A DNA stretch of 64,000 bases from Winogradskyella marina (GTDB taxonomy: Bacteria > Bacteroidota > Bacteroidia > Flavobacteriales > Flavobacteriaceae): the NCBI RefSeq assembly GCF_015645385.1, contig NZ_JADOET010000002.1:186001-250000 (forward strand). Direction: 5' to 3'. This document shows positions 52,694-63,001 of this stretch, in pieces. The notes under the pieces are model-generated. The model ran no database searches. It had not been told where the DNA came from and saw nothing but the letters and a program-made list of their open reading frames with translations. How positions within the stretch are numbered: position 1 is the stretch's first letter; each line of letters opens with the position of its first letter. Both the position numbers and the translations under genes were made by a program.

Positions 52694-54358
52694 TTATAAA
52701 TCAACTCCTCTTGTTAAACTATTATCCCACCAAACAGGTGCTCCCCAAAAATTAACTCCGTTATCTAAATGGGGCTCTAAATTGTCTCTGTTAAAATTCA
52801 TTTCACTATTAGGATATGGTAATTTTCTAGGAATTAAACCATTTAGTGTTTGGTCCGTATAAGGGTTGTCAGTTGTTGGTTTAAGTACAGGGAAACCTGA
52901 TCTTCTCCAATTTGCAAAGCCTTCTATACCATTGTAAAAATTATTAACATAATGTTGCATGTTTATAGCCTCCATTTTATCTACAGTATTATTCCATAAA
53001 TTTTCAGCGTAAACATCTGAATTAATATCTAAATTAGGTTCAGCACCTAATATTATAACCAGTTCATCAATGTTAGCAAAAATGGCATTTTTATAATGGG
53101 TTTTAGCATCACCACCAAAATTACTCCAACCTCTTAGAGCTGCCTCCGCTAACCAAAGTTCTACCTCAGAATAAGATTGATATATTGAAGGTAAGTCAAT
53201 CCGTGTTAAATGTCTTCTTATCTGAAGGGGTTTAAAATATTTATCAATTTGAACGGTTCTTCCATTTTTTTCAACGAAACGTGGTGACCAAATATCAGCT
53301 GGTGCATCTTCTGGTGATTCAAATAAAAAGTATCCTGGTGCATAGCCTTCAAGAACTCCATAGGTAGCTAAATATTCATTTGTAATTTCCACACTGGTTT
53401 CGGTAGAAGATTTTGAGTTGTATCGCGATGTTGCATCTTCTTGGTAAGCGGCATACATTCCAAACATCATTAAGAGTCTTGGGTCATCGTTGTCTCGTAA
53501 ATAAGATACATACGTTTCACAGGCCACCATTATTTCTTCTGAAAAATTTTGAACTTGTGAGAAACCATTTCCTCTAATTTCTGAGGCTCCACTTGTGCTT
53601 ACTGTAAAATCACCATGTTCTACTTTGGCAGCGTCATCAATACTTTCCATCACACCATCTTCAATAGCCAATACAGCTTCTGTTTCGGCTTTAGACAAAT
53701 TAACATTGACTAATCTCATCGCATATCTTAACCTTAAAGAATTTGCAAATTTTCTCCATCTTTCTACATCTCCATTATACATTAAATCACCTTCTAAAGC
53801 TTTAGAGTCATCTAATTGAGCGGCAGCTTCTTTTAATTCCTTAAAGAAATCATTATAAATGTCTTCCTGATTGTCGTAAGCCGGATGTAAATTATCGTCC
53901 TCTGCTTGTGCACCTGCTTCAAAATATGGTAAATCTCCATAAGTGTCTGTAAGTTGAGCAAAGATCATAACTTTTAATATCCTGGCTACAGCTTCGTAAT
54001 TTACAAGTTCTGGATTTTGTTCAGCTTCTTGAATAGCGTAAGTTAAATCACTGATTTCACGATAAGAACTTTTCCACATATACTCCATATAACTTATATC
54101 GAGTTTATAGGCTTGCCCATGCGATACAGTCCACCCATCTGAAATCATTTGCGTAATTGACATGTGATACGCAGCTAAAGACCTCCATTGTGTTTCTCTA
54201 TCTCCAGAGTAGCTTGTTTGTACTTTAGAAATTAAGGTTTTAGGGTTGGCAATTGTTGAGGTTGTGGGATCAACATTTAAGTCGTTAAAATCCTCACAAC
54301 TTGTAGTTAGTGTTAGAGTAGACACTAGTAATATCAATATCTTTATACTTGTCTTCAT
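52694..54358 (-). CDS. susD: SusD/RagB-family glycan-binding lipoprotein
   Basis: A 554-aa SusD-like protein. The signal MKTSIKILILLVSTLTLTTS with Cys21 is followed by EDFNDLNVDPTTS, the usual SusD opening, and TPR-like helical repeats (EAVARILKVMIFAQLTDTYG, then DLPYFEAGA). Near the end come GFANWRRSGFPVL and NGLIPRKLPYPNSE. It forms the lid of the SusC transporter on the cell surface. It lies 3 bases after susC in the same operon. Confidence 0.95.
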   Translation of the reverse strand: MKTSIKILILLVSTLTLTTSCEDFNDLNVDPTTSTIANPKTLISKVQTSYSGDRETQWRSLAAYHMSITQMISDGWTVSHGQAYKLDISYMEYMWKSSYREISDLTYAIQEAEQNPELVNYEAVARILKVMIFAQLTDTYGDLPYFEAGAQAEDDNLHPAYDNQEDIYNDFFKELKEAAAQLDDSKALEGDLMYNGDVERWRKFANSLRLRYAMRLVNVNLSKAETEAVLAIEDGVMESIDDAAKVEHGDFTVSTSGASEIRGNGFSQVQNFSEEIMVACETYVSYLRDNDDPRLLMMFGMYAAYQEDATSRYNSKSSTETSVEITNEYLATYGVLEGYAPGYFLFESPEDAPADIWSPRFVEKNGRTVQIDKYFKPLQIRRHLTRIDLPSIYQSYSEVELWLAEAALRGWSNFGGDAKTHYKNAIFANIDELVIILGAEPNLDINSDVYAENLWNNTVDKMEAINMQHYVNNFYNGIEGFANWRRSGFPVLKPTTDNPYTDQTLNGLIPRKLPYPNSEMNFNRDNLEPHLDNGVNFWGAPVWWDNSLTRGVDL

Positions 54359-54361
54359 TTT

Positions 54362-57300
54362 TTAAAATTTTGCAGTTAAGTTAAATCCGTAACTTCGTCT
54401 TTGTGGTAAAGAACCATATTCATAGCCTTGTCCGTTACTAATATTGTAAGTTGATTCTGGATCGACATTAGGTACATTTGAATGAATTAACCATAAATTT
54501 CTACCGATAATAGAAAAGGTTAAACCATTCAGGAATTTAATGTTTTTCAATTGTTCTGGGCCTAAAGAATAAGACAAAGAAACTTCTCTTAATTTTACGT
54601 ACGAAGCATCGTAAATGAAAGGTTTTATAATGTGCGAATTTGCAATACTACCCCAATAATCTTTAGGATTTACATAAACGTCATTAGCTCTATAATTTGG
54701 ATTTCCGTCTACTCCAACACCATCTTCAATAACCCCTTGTGCTAGGTAACCACCTGTGGCAACCCAACTGCTTGGAAGTTCGCCTGCACTTTCCCTTTCT
54801 GATTCGGATAGTGCCCATCCTTCACGTCCTTCTAGGGTTCCGATATGTGCTCCTTGTTGATATAATTTTTGATTGGTCATAGATAATATATCTGCTCCAG
54901 ATTTAATTTGAATTAAAGCTCTTAACCTAAATCCTTTATATTGGATACCATTGGTAATACCCCCAGTAAATTTATATTGTCCATTACCTAAAGAGACTTG
55001 TTCATCAGATCTTAAAGGTAGTCCATTAGCACCTAATATAGGGGTACCGTCTTCAGTACGTTTAAAGTCGTAACCGACAATATCTCCATAAGAACCACCT
55101 TCTTCTGCAGTAATTAATGAGCTAATCCAATCTGCTCTTGCAATGGTTTGAGTCTTTGCTTCCTCATGTAATTTTACAATTTCGTTCTCATTATTGGCAA
55201 AATTGAATGTTAAATCCCAACGAAGATCATCTGTTTTGATAGGTACAAAATTTACCATCACTTCCCATCCTTTATTATTGATTTCACCTGCATTAATACT
55301 AGCCGATTCAAAGCCGTTTGAATTAGAAATAGGAATATTCATTATTTCATCATAGGTGGTTTGATTGTAATATGTGACGTCTAAACCAACTCTCCAGTTA
55401 AAAAGTTTGGCGTCTAAACCAAATTCATATCCTTTGGTTCTTGAAGGGTTAATATTGGTAAAATATGTAATATCATTTACGGTTGAAAAATTTGCTCCGT
55501 TTGAAGAATATGGGTAATCGAAAAAGGTATTATAAGCATAAGGATCTGTATCGCCACCAACTTCAGCATAAGAAGCTCTTAATTTTGCATAAGGTATCGT
55601 TTTAGATTTTAGATTTTCGATAGCCTTGGTTAAGACTAAGGCACCTGTAAATGATGGATAAAAATAGCCGTTATTTCCTTTTTTTAATGTAGATGACCAA
55701 TCTTGTCTTCCTGTGACATCTAAAAAGGCATAATCTTTAAAACTAACATTTGCAAATCCGTAAAACGACCTGACTGATTTTCTAGGATTTTGTCGTCCTA
55801 CAATGAATTCATTATAGTTATTTATAGAGATGACATCTTCTGACCCTTGGTTTTTACCAAGTATAGTATTTGTTGAACTTTCATAATTCATAATGTTTCC
55901 ACCAAGACTTGCTCCAACGGTCCAATTATCGTTAAGCTGTTTATTCGCAGAAAGTAGAAATTCAGTATTAATTTCAGTAGTTCTTGAGTCTATTTTTGTT
56001 AGTTCTCCCCATTCAGCTAAAGGGGTTGTTCTTGGTGAGTAATTATAATAATCATATGTAAATGTATCTATACCAGATTTGAATTTGAAATCTAACCAAT
56101 CTGTGATATTATAGTTTAAAGAGGCATATCCTAAAACTCTATTCTTATTAGATTCATTTTTCATGTTATATAATGAATAGTAAGGGTTGATAATTCGTGT
56201 TGCAGAATTCCAAAACACATAATCACCGTTAGCATCCGTTGCACTATCTTGTAACCATTGCTGATCAATATTTCCTGGTAACCCCAGAAGTGCTAATGCC
56301 GTATTTGCTCCTGAATAACCCAAATATGGTCTATTATCTACATCTTCTAGAGTAAAATTAACTTTTGCATCTAAAGTTAACTTCTCCCACATTTTCAAGT
56401 GCCCTTTTAAAGTGAAGTTATTTCTATGTAAACCGCTATTTGGAACAATATCTTCCATTTTTACATCTGATGCAGAAAATAATAGGTTGGCAGATTCATT
56501 ACCACCTGATAAAGAGATTGTATTTTGAATGGTATAGCCTGTTCTAAAAAAAGACTCAATATTATCTTTTTTTACACCATAATCTCTATACTCTCCATCG
56601 AAAGAGATGAATTGTAAATTAGGATCCATTTTACCTCCCCAACTCCACATACCTGTAGCGTCACCGATATCTCTTGGAGGTGTTCCAATACCTTGACCAT
56701 ACACATGTTGAACATCTTCATATCCACTTATGACTTCATCAAACGTAGAGTTTGTTGAAAAATTAATATTAAATTTAGATTTCGAGTTCTTTTTAAAGGA
56801 TTTTGTAGTAATTAAAATAACACCGTTACCACCTCTAGAACCATATAATGCTGCTGCTGCAGGACCTTTTAAAACAGATATGGTTTCTATGTCATCTGAG
56901 TTTACAGAAGAAATACCATCTCCTAAATCTTGGCCACCGTATTGTCCGGCTTGTCCGAAAGAGTTGTTATCCATTGGAACCCCATCAACAACGTATAGCG
57001 GTTGATTAGAACCATTAAATTTTGTGTTTCCACGAATAATAATTTTAGATGAACCACCTGACCCTGTATTTGGTTGTGCAATATCTACTCCGGCAACCTT
57101 ACCAGCTAATGAGTTGACAGCATTAATACTCTTTATTTCAGCGAGTTCTTCACCATCAACTTTAGATATAGCATAGCCTAAAGCTTGTTCCTTACGTGAA
57201 ATTCCTAGGGCAGTAACCACGACTTCGTTAAGTACTTCAACCGACTCAACCAATTGAATATTAATAACGGTGTTATCTCCTATAGTTACTTTCTGTTCAG

Positions 57301-57547
57301 AGAAACCAATATAACTAAAGCGAAGTACGTCTCCTTTTTCTGCGTCAATTGAATAAACGCCATTAAAATCGGTATTCGTCCCCTTGTTCTTTCCTACAAC
57401 AATAATCGACACACCTGGCATAGGCATCTCATCTTCTAATGAAGTGATTTTTCCCGTTATTTGAATTTCTTGAGCATGTAAAATTGAAAATGATGAAATT
57501 ATAAAAACACAGAGAAACGTAGAGAGTTTAAAATGTTTAATTCCCAT
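54362..57547 (-). CDS. susC: SusC/RagA TonB-linked outer-membrane transporter
   Basis: A 1061-aa transporter. A signal peptide ending in LHAQ is followed by a CarboxypepD_reg-like domain (about 27-112, QITGKITSLEDEMPMPGVSI), the TonB-box/plug region (about 115-250, with VVTALGISRKEQALGYAISK and IIIRGNTKFNGSNQPLYVVD) and the 22-strand barrel with the C-terminal GFNLTAKF. It takes up oligosaccharides bound by SusD through TonB energy. It starts the susC-susD-SusE operon, 219 bases after the GH88 gene. Confidence 0.97.
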   Translation of the reverse strand: MGIKHFKLSTFLCVFIISSFSILHAQEIQITGKITSLEDEMPMPGVSIIVVGKNKGTNTDFNGVYSIDAEKGDVLRFSYIGFSEQKVTIGDNTVINIQLVESVEVLNEVVVTALGISRKEQALGYAISKVDGEELAEIKSINAVNSLAGKVAGVDIAQPNTGSGGSSKIIIRGNTKFNGSNQPLYVVDGVPMDNNSFGQAGQYGGQDLGDGISSVNSDDIETISVLKGPAAAALYGSRGGNGVILITTKSFKKNSKSKFNINFSTNSTFDEVISGYEDVQHVYGQGIGTPPRDIGDATGMWSWGGKMDPNLQFISFDGEYRDYGVKKDNIESFFRTGYTIQNTISLSGGNESANLLFSASDVKMEDIVPNSGLHRNNFTLKGHLKMWEKLTLDAKVNFTLEDVDNRPYLGYSGANTALALLGLPGNIDQQWLQDSATDANGDYVFWNSATRIINPYYSLYNMKNESNKNRVLGYASLNYNITDWLDFKFKSGIDTFTYDYYNYSPRTTPLAEWGELTKIDSRTTEINTEFLLSANKQLNDNWTVGASLGGNIMNYESSTNTILGKNQGSEDVISINNYNEFIVGRQNPRKSVRSFYGFANVSFKDYAFLDVTGRQDWSSTLKKGNNGYFYPSFTGALVLTKAIENLKSKTIPYAKLRASYAEVGGDTDPYAYNTFFDYPYSSNGANFSTVNDITYFTNINPSRTKGYEFGLDAKLFNWRVGLDVTYYNQTTYDEIMNIPISNSNGFESASINAGEINNKGWEVMVNFVPIKTDDLRWDLTFNFANNENEIVKLHEEAKTQTIARADWISSLITAEEGGSYGDIVGYDFKRTEDGTPILGANGLPLRSDEQVSLGNGQYKFTGGITNGIQYKGFRLRALIQIKSGADILSMTNQKLYQQGAHIGTLEGREGWALSESERESAGELPSSWVATGGYLAQGVIEDGVGVDGNPNYRANDVYVNPKDYWGSIANSHIIKPFIYDASYVKLREVSLSYSLGPEQLKNIKFLNGLTFSIIGRNLWLIHSNVPNVDPESTYNISNGQGYEYGSLPQRRSYGFNLTAKF

Positions 57548-57766
57548 AAAAAATTGAATTTAGAATTATAAGGCTTTTAAAGAAACGTCAAAAAAGTGCC
57601 CTAAAAAGTTAGTTGTTAGTAATACAATAGCTTATTATTATAGTATTCTCAAATATATATATAAAAACTTCTAAATTCATAATATTATACGGCTCAGCAA
57701 TGAATAAAAGACAAAACTTATAAAGGTTTGAGCAGTATGTATAAATTTCCGTTTTAAATGATACCG

Positions 57767-58993
57767 TTATATATTAGACCATCGAATTAAAGCCTCTAAA
57801 TAGTAGTAATCTGCATAATTTAGTGGAGCATCGGTTTCATTATTTTCATGAAAATTGCCCACAGAATGTTTTAAGATAAAGCCTCCGTTTTCATTTTTTT
57901 GAGCTAAATAGTCATCAGATGAAAGTGTTCTTAAGATGGTTTCGGTGTAGTCTAAATATTCTTTTTTATTTGCTACATCAAATGCTTGTAATTCCAATAA
58001 TGCCGATGCTACAATAGCTGCCGCTGAAGCATCTCTGGGAATCTCTTCAGTACTTTCGGCATCATAATCCCAATAAGGAATATTATCACCAGGAATTTTA
58101 TTGTTATTCATAATATAATCGGCTATCTTCTTAGCTTGCTCTAGAAATATTTTATGTCCCGATTCTTTGTAAGCTTCTGTATAACCATATAATCCCCACG
58201 CCTGTCCACGCGCCCAAGCAGACTCGTCAGCGAAGCCTTGAAAATTTACTTTTTTACGTACGTCACCTGTAATATGGTCGTAGTCTATGATATGATAACA
58301 ACTATAATCAGGTCTATACTGGTATTTAATCGTAGTGGTGGCGTGCGCATTTGCGATATTAGAGAAGGTTGAATCTGCCGTATGCTTGGTGGCTTGATAT
58401 AGTAAATTCAGGTTCATCATATTATCAATAATAATAGGCATATCTAACCCTTTCCCTTGTATCCATGGTGCATCTGTATCCCAAGATTGGATGACTTTTG
58501 CAACAGGTCGGTAACGTGTACTTAATGATTTTGCAGCATCAACAACGGCTTGTTTATAAGTTTCATTTCCGGTAAGACGATAGCCTTGTCCAAACGAGTT
58601 TTGTATCATAAATCCAACATCGTGGTTCCATTTTACAAATTGAGCAGAGTCTAAGGCTTCTGTAAATTTTTCGGCCTCTATTTTCCACTTATTATCATTT
58701 GTTTGTTCGTATAAATACCATAGTGAACCTGGAAAAAATCCACAAGTCCAATCTTGTTTGTAGGCCATTCTAAGCGACCCATCCTTGTTTAAACTTCTAG
58801 GGTTCAATAATGGTGAAATGGTATCTATTTTATTTATTAAATAATTATATTGATATTCTGCTAATGAAAAAACCCGTTTCACGAGTTCTTGTTTAGTTTC
58901 CTCAGTGTGTTCTTTAACTTCAACCTTATTTTTACACGATGTTAAAACTAAAATCGAAATTGTGATCGCTATAAATCTTATTGACAATGTCAT
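57767..58993 (-). CDS. GH88 unsaturated glucuronyl hydrolase lipoprotein
   Basis: A 408-aa (alpha/alpha)6 enzyme that removes the 4,5-unsaturated uronic acid from lyase products. The lipobox VLTSC gives Cys20. Key residues are Asp125 in WNHDVGFM and Asp190 in PIIIDNMMNL, 65 apart; in the Bacillus GL1 enzyme Asp88 and Asp149 are 61 apart. Other blocks are QDWTCGFFPGSLWYLYE, ESAWARGQAWGLYGYTEAY and DASAAAIVASALLEL. The product becomes the substrate of kduI and kduD. GH105 is a less likely alternative. Confidence 0.93.
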   Translation of the reverse strand: MTLSIRFIAITISILVLTSCKNKVEVKEHTEETKQELVKRVFSLAEYQYNYLINKIDTISPLLNPRSLNKDGSLRMAYKQDWTCGFFPGSLWYLYEQTNDNKWKIEAEKFTEALDSAQFVKWNHDVGFMIQNSFGQGYRLTGNETYKQAVVDAAKSLSTRYRPVAKVIQSWDTDAPWIQGKGLDMPIIIDNMMNLNLLYQATKHTADSTFSNIANAHATTTIKYQYRPDYSCYHIIDYDHITGDVRKKVNFQGFADESAWARGQAWGLYGYTEAYKESGHKIFLEQAKKIADYIMNNNKIPGDNIPYWDYDAESTEEIPRDASAAAIVASALLELQAFDVANKKEYLDYTETILRTLSSDDYLAQKNENGGFILKHSVGNFHENNETDAPLNYADYYYLEALIRWSNI

Positions 58994-59016
58994 AGTCTTT
59001 TAATTTTTTACAAAAT

Positions 59017-60675
59017 TTATTGTTTTTCTGCTAGGGCTCTTCTCGATTCCAATTCACCCTCAATTTTATCCATGGTTTTATTATCAAGCGGATAGAAACT
59101 CATAATACCAGCTACTAGAAAACTACCTGCAGCAGGAATTAAACTTACCATTAAAAGAATACCAAAAGCAGATTCCGTTGTTTGTACTGTATTAGCTTTA
59201 AATCCATAAAAAGCTAATATCCAACCGGCTAGCGCTGCTCCAATAGTAAGTCCAAATTTTTGAGCCATGGTAGAAGCCGACATAATTAGGCCCGTAGCAC
59301 GTCTGTTATTTTTCCATTCAGAATAACTTGCCGTATCTGTATACATCGCAAATAAGATTGGTGCTGGTGGACCTGAAGCTAAACTGACAATGATATTAAG
59401 AGCGAATATCATCGTAATATTAGATTTATCGACAAAGAAGAATAGGGCTGTAAACGTACCAGCAATGAGTTGGCAGGCAATGACAACTTTCTTTTTACCA
59501 AATCGGTTACAGAGTTTCTCAGTAAAAGAAATGGCAATGATGGTGACTATAGTTCCTGAAACTAAAAATGAACTCACTAGCGATTCATCTTCGATGTAGT
59601 ATTTAAAATAATACATAACCGATCCATATCTAATGGCAACATACGCCAAACTTATCACTCCAATAACTAAAAGCACCAACCAAGGCTTATTGCTAAACAA
59701 GTCTTTAAAATCATTTTTGATGTTTGTTTTCTGTTCTTTAGGAGGCGAAACACGCTCTTTGGTGGTATAAAATGTGGTTAGAAACATGATGATGGACATA
59801 ATTCCAAATACAATCATGACCCCTTGAAACCCTTTAGCTTCATTAACCACCTGAACTGATAGTTTCTTCGATGAAATAGTTTCGTCAAAATAGGTTGAAG
59901 GATTTAAAGTATGTGTTCCAAAGCCTTCTTCGAGATATAAAATATCTGTTGTATCATCTATTTCATTTTTTAAATCATTTTTATAAACGATTACGGTAAC
60001 GTTTTTAGTTAACAGGTTGTCTTCACCTAAATCTGCATTTAAAACTAATTTTGAAGCTCCAACACCATGTTCAGTAATCACAATTTGATTGGTATTTAAT
60101 TCTGCTGAAAACACACTGGTATTATCTCCACCGATACTATTAACTAATGGAAGCGTTAAGGCTTGCACAAGCAATCCGCCTGTAAACGCAAACATAAATC
60201 TGTATTGTGAAAAACTAGCGCGCTGAGAAGGACTTGCAGAAACAACTCCCATCAATGAAGAATAAGGAATATTTATAGCCGTATATACCATCATCATTAG
60301 GGTATAGGTAACATAGGCGTATATAATTTTGCCTGTTAGGCTAAAATCTGGAGTTGTAAAAGTGAGTACACCTACCAGTGCAAATGGTAAGGCCAACCAC
60401 AAAAGAAAAGGACGGAATTTTCCCCATTTTGTATTGGTACGATCTGCAATAAGTCCCATTACCGGATCGTTGATGGAATCCCATATTTTTGTGATTAAAA
60501 ACATGGTTCCTACGACAGCTGCTGGTAAGCCAAAAATATCGGTATAAAAATACAGTTGAAAAATCATTAAGGTCTGCCACACCAGATTTGAAGCTGTATC
60601 TCCTAAACTAAAACCTATTTTTTCTTTTATCGATATATTTTCCTCTACACCAATATTTTGTTTGTCTAACTCCAT
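59017..60675 (-). CDS. GPH-family cation:sugar symporter with a large periplasmic-type insertion
   Basis: A 552-aa MFS transporter of the glycoside-pentoside-hexuronide group (SLGDTASNLVWQTLMIFQLY, then KIWDSINDPVMGLIADRTNT and KWGKFRPFLLW are family-typical). About 12 spans are seen. A hydrophilic insertion of about 100 residues (about 181-280, from NSIGGDNTSVF to QVVNEAKGF) lies between spans 5 and 6, where other members have a short loop. Likely substrate: an unsaturated or rhamnose-containing disaccharide from the PUL. Its start directly follows the GH94 stop. Confidence 0.92.
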   Translation of the reverse strand: MELDKQNIGVEENISIKEKIGFSLGDTASNLVWQTLMIFQLYFYTDIFGLPAAVVGTMFLITKIWDSINDPVMGLIADRTNTKWGKFRPFLLWLALPFALVGVLTFTTPDFSLTGKIIYAYVTYTLMMMVYTAINIPYSSLMGVVSASPSQRASFSQYRFMFAFTGGLLVQALTLPLVNSIGGDNTSVFSAELNTNQIVITEHGVGASKLVLNADLGEDNLLTKNVTVIVYKNDLKNEIDDTTDILYLEEGFGTHTLNPSTYFDETISSKKLSVQVVNEAKGFQGVMIVFGIMSIIMFLTTFYTTKERVSPPKEQKTNIKNDFKDLFSNKPWLVLLVIGVISLAYVAIRYGSVMYYFKYYIEDESLVSSFLVSGTIVTIIAISFTEKLCNRFGKKKVVIACQLIAGTFTALFFFVDKSNITMIFALNIIVSLASGPPAPILFAMYTDTASYSEWKNNRRATGLIMSASTMAQKFGLTIGAALAGWILAFYGFKANTVQTTESAFGILLMVSLIPAAGSFLVAGIMSFYPLDNKTMDKIEGELESRRALAEKQ

Positions 60676-62982
60676 TTAATTTGTTTTAGTTTTTCCTATT
60701 TGAAAATCTATAGAGATTTCCTTTTTGTTTAGTCCAAATTCAGGTACTTCAATAAAATTGTCTTTTTGTTCTTTTCCCTCAACCAACATTATTTGAACCT
60801 CACCTCGTTTTATGGTGATATTGAATGTAGTCCCTCTGAAAATGCGTGTATAGGATACATTATTCCAAAATGAAGGAATTTGCGGATTAATTGTAACCCC
60901 TTTTAGAGTTCGTTTAAAGCCTAAAAGATTATCAAAACAGTTGAGCATATTCCAAGCTACAGTACCTGTTCGCCATGGGTCGTCAGAAACGTGTCTATCT
61001 TTTCGTAATGCCGAAGGCCCTACATAACTATTGGGTTGTGCATAAGGTTCTGATTTCTCCTCAGAAGGTAGAATTCTTTTAAAGGTTTCAAAGGCTTTAT
61101 CGTTTCTTCCTGCAGCATAATCTGCGGCAATCTTAAAGGATGCGGCATGACAATAGACGTTTCCGTTGGTAAAATTACCCTGTGGAATCCCAGTTATAGA
61201 GCCAATGTCTTTATTGTATTTTGTAAATGGTGGCCAATTATGAACAGGACCAACAGGTGTATCTACCATAGGTTCCACTTTTTTCATGATATCCTCATAT
61301 TTTTCAGCATCAATAATGCCTGCAAGTACAGCCCATGACTGCGGATTTATAAAAACTTGCCCTTCTTCTGAAGCATTATCACCTACTTTATTTCCGGCAT
61401 CTGTGTAAGCGTAAATAAAGTGATCTTCGTCCCAACCGTATTTTAAGATATTCGCTTTAATTTCATGATATCTTTCGGCACATTGTGCTTCTATTTTGGT
61501 ATCACCTTTCCAGGCTGCAATTTCTTCAACCACTTTAAGCGCTTTAGCAAGAGCTATACTCATCCAAACTCCTTCTCCTTTTCCTTCAGCACCAACGCGA
61601 TCCATTAGGTCATTCCAGTCACCATGTCTTATTAATGCTAAGCCATGTTCTCCTCTGTCATTCCAAAGAAAATCTAAAGCTTTTAAGTTGTGATTCCAGA
61701 TGGTGTCTTCTCCGTTATCAGAATAGGAGACAACTTTATCTAACATGCTAAGATCTCCGGTTTCCCGAAGTATGGAATATGTGGCATGGCTAATCCAACT
61801 TGGTGAGTCAGAATAATGTTTATCTGCAGCTGCCACCTCCATAGAAGAGACTCTAAATGCTCTAGGACAAAATCCATTACTCTTTTGATTTTCTAACGCT
61901 TTTTCTAACATTTTTAAAGCACGGTCAGGATCTATAATGGCAACACCTGCGGCATCTTGAAGTGTATCGCGATAGCCCTTAAAATAAAACCTAGCCCAAT
62001 CTGCCATAAGATGTAACTGATGTTTCATCCAAACGTTAAACAGATTATTAAAATCGGCATCTGGCGTATTTAATTCTGAAAGGCCTAATCTGGCTATATT
62101 TTGTTTTTTTATAGTTTCAAGTTCGGCATCAATACGAGTACTATTGGCATATAAAGCCGTAAAGTCATCGGCTTCAGCTTCATCAAATACAATACCCATA
62201 ACAATATTGATACGTTGTTCCGATCCTTCATCTAGATTCAAATTATGCTGTAAAGCAGATACCATATATTCTGTTGAAGCATCACTATCACTTAATTGTC
62301 CTTTAACGATACAGTCTGGCATTTCAAAACTAAGGTTGTGACCTAAGAATACATCTTTACTAATATCAAAATGATCAAAAGGTACATCCGTATAGGTAAA
62401 TGCGCGATACTTTTCCGTCATAACACTTACCGATCGGTTTCTAAAAAACAAGCGTTGTTTTTCTCTATCGTGATAACCATCAACGGCAGAATTATAACCA
62501 TAGGTGAGATTTACTCCATCTAAAATCACTTTTGCTACGCTAAATACAGATATGTTTCGTGGTCTACCTGACTCATTAAATACCTTTACAGACCAAATTT
62601 CTCCGGCTTCCTTACGAGGTACAAATATTTGAAATGATACTTTGATGCCATTTTTTTTACTCTCTAAAACAGTGTATCCTAATCCGTGAGTACAACTATA
62701 GTCATCTAATTCAACACCAGTTGTATTTGGTGCAACGGACCATACGTCGTTCGTCTCATTATCTCTTAAGTAAATATGTCGTGGCGCACTTCTATCATCT
62801 TGCTTTCCAAATAGATTAGTTAGGACACCAGCTTCATTTTGATATAGCGAAAAGCCATTAAGGTTTTGTCCTACACTGGCTAAGTATTTTGGGTTCCACA
62901 ACATGTTAAACCAATCGCGAGGCGGTTGTGAATTTGTTATTTTATATTCAAGTCCGTTATTTATATAACTACCGTATTTCAT
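60676..62982 (-). CDS. GH94-type glycoside phosphorylase
   Basis: A 768-aa protein of the cellobiose-phosphorylase type. Features: YRDTLQDAAG (the phosphorylase R-D-x-x-Q-D block), the catalytic Asp in RHGDWNDLMDRVG (Asp455-Trp-Asn-Asp458), and conserved PTVG-type and WRTGTVAWN segments. It would split a beta-glucosyl disaccharide by phosphate, giving a sugar 1-phosphate. No signal peptide, so cytoplasmic; this fits the adjacent symporter importing the disaccharide. The acceptor is unknown (not necessarily glucose). Confidence 0.88.
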   Translation of the reverse strand: MKYGSYINNGLEYKITNSQPPRDWFNMLWNPKYLASVGQNLNGFSLYQNEAGVLTNLFGKQDDRSAPRHIYLRDNETNDVWSVAPNTTGVELDDYSCTHGLGYTVLESKKNGIKVSFQIFVPRKEAGEIWSVKVFNESGRPRNISVFSVAKVILDGVNLTYGYNSAVDGYHDREKQRLFFRNRSVSVMTEKYRAFTYTDVPFDHFDISKDVFLGHNLSFEMPDCIVKGQLSDSDASTEYMVSALQHNLNLDEGSEQRINIVMGIVFDEAEADDFTALYANSTRIDAELETIKKQNIARLGLSELNTPDADFNNLFNVWMKHQLHLMADWARFYFKGYRDTLQDAAGVAIIDPDRALKMLEKALENQKSNGFCPRAFRVSSMEVAAADKHYSDSPSWISHATYSILRETGDLSMLDKVVSYSDNGEDTIWNHNLKALDFLWNDRGEHGLALIRHGDWNDLMDRVGAEGKGEGVWMSIALAKALKVVEEIAAWKGDTKIEAQCAERYHEIKANILKYGWDEDHFIYAYTDAGNKVGDNASEEGQVFINPQSWAVLAGIIDAEKYEDIMKKVEPMVDTPVGPVHNWPPFTKYNKDIGSITGIPQGNFTNGNVYCHAASFKIAADYAAGRNDKAFETFKRILPSEEKSEPYAQPNSYVGPSALRKDRHVSDDPWRTGTVAWNMLNCFDNLLGFKRTLKGVTINPQIPSFWNNVSYTRIFRGTTFNITIKRGEVQIMLVEGKEQKDNFIEVPEFGLNKKEISIDFQIGKTKTN

Positions 62983-63001
62983 ATTACTGTTTTCTAAATT
63001 T

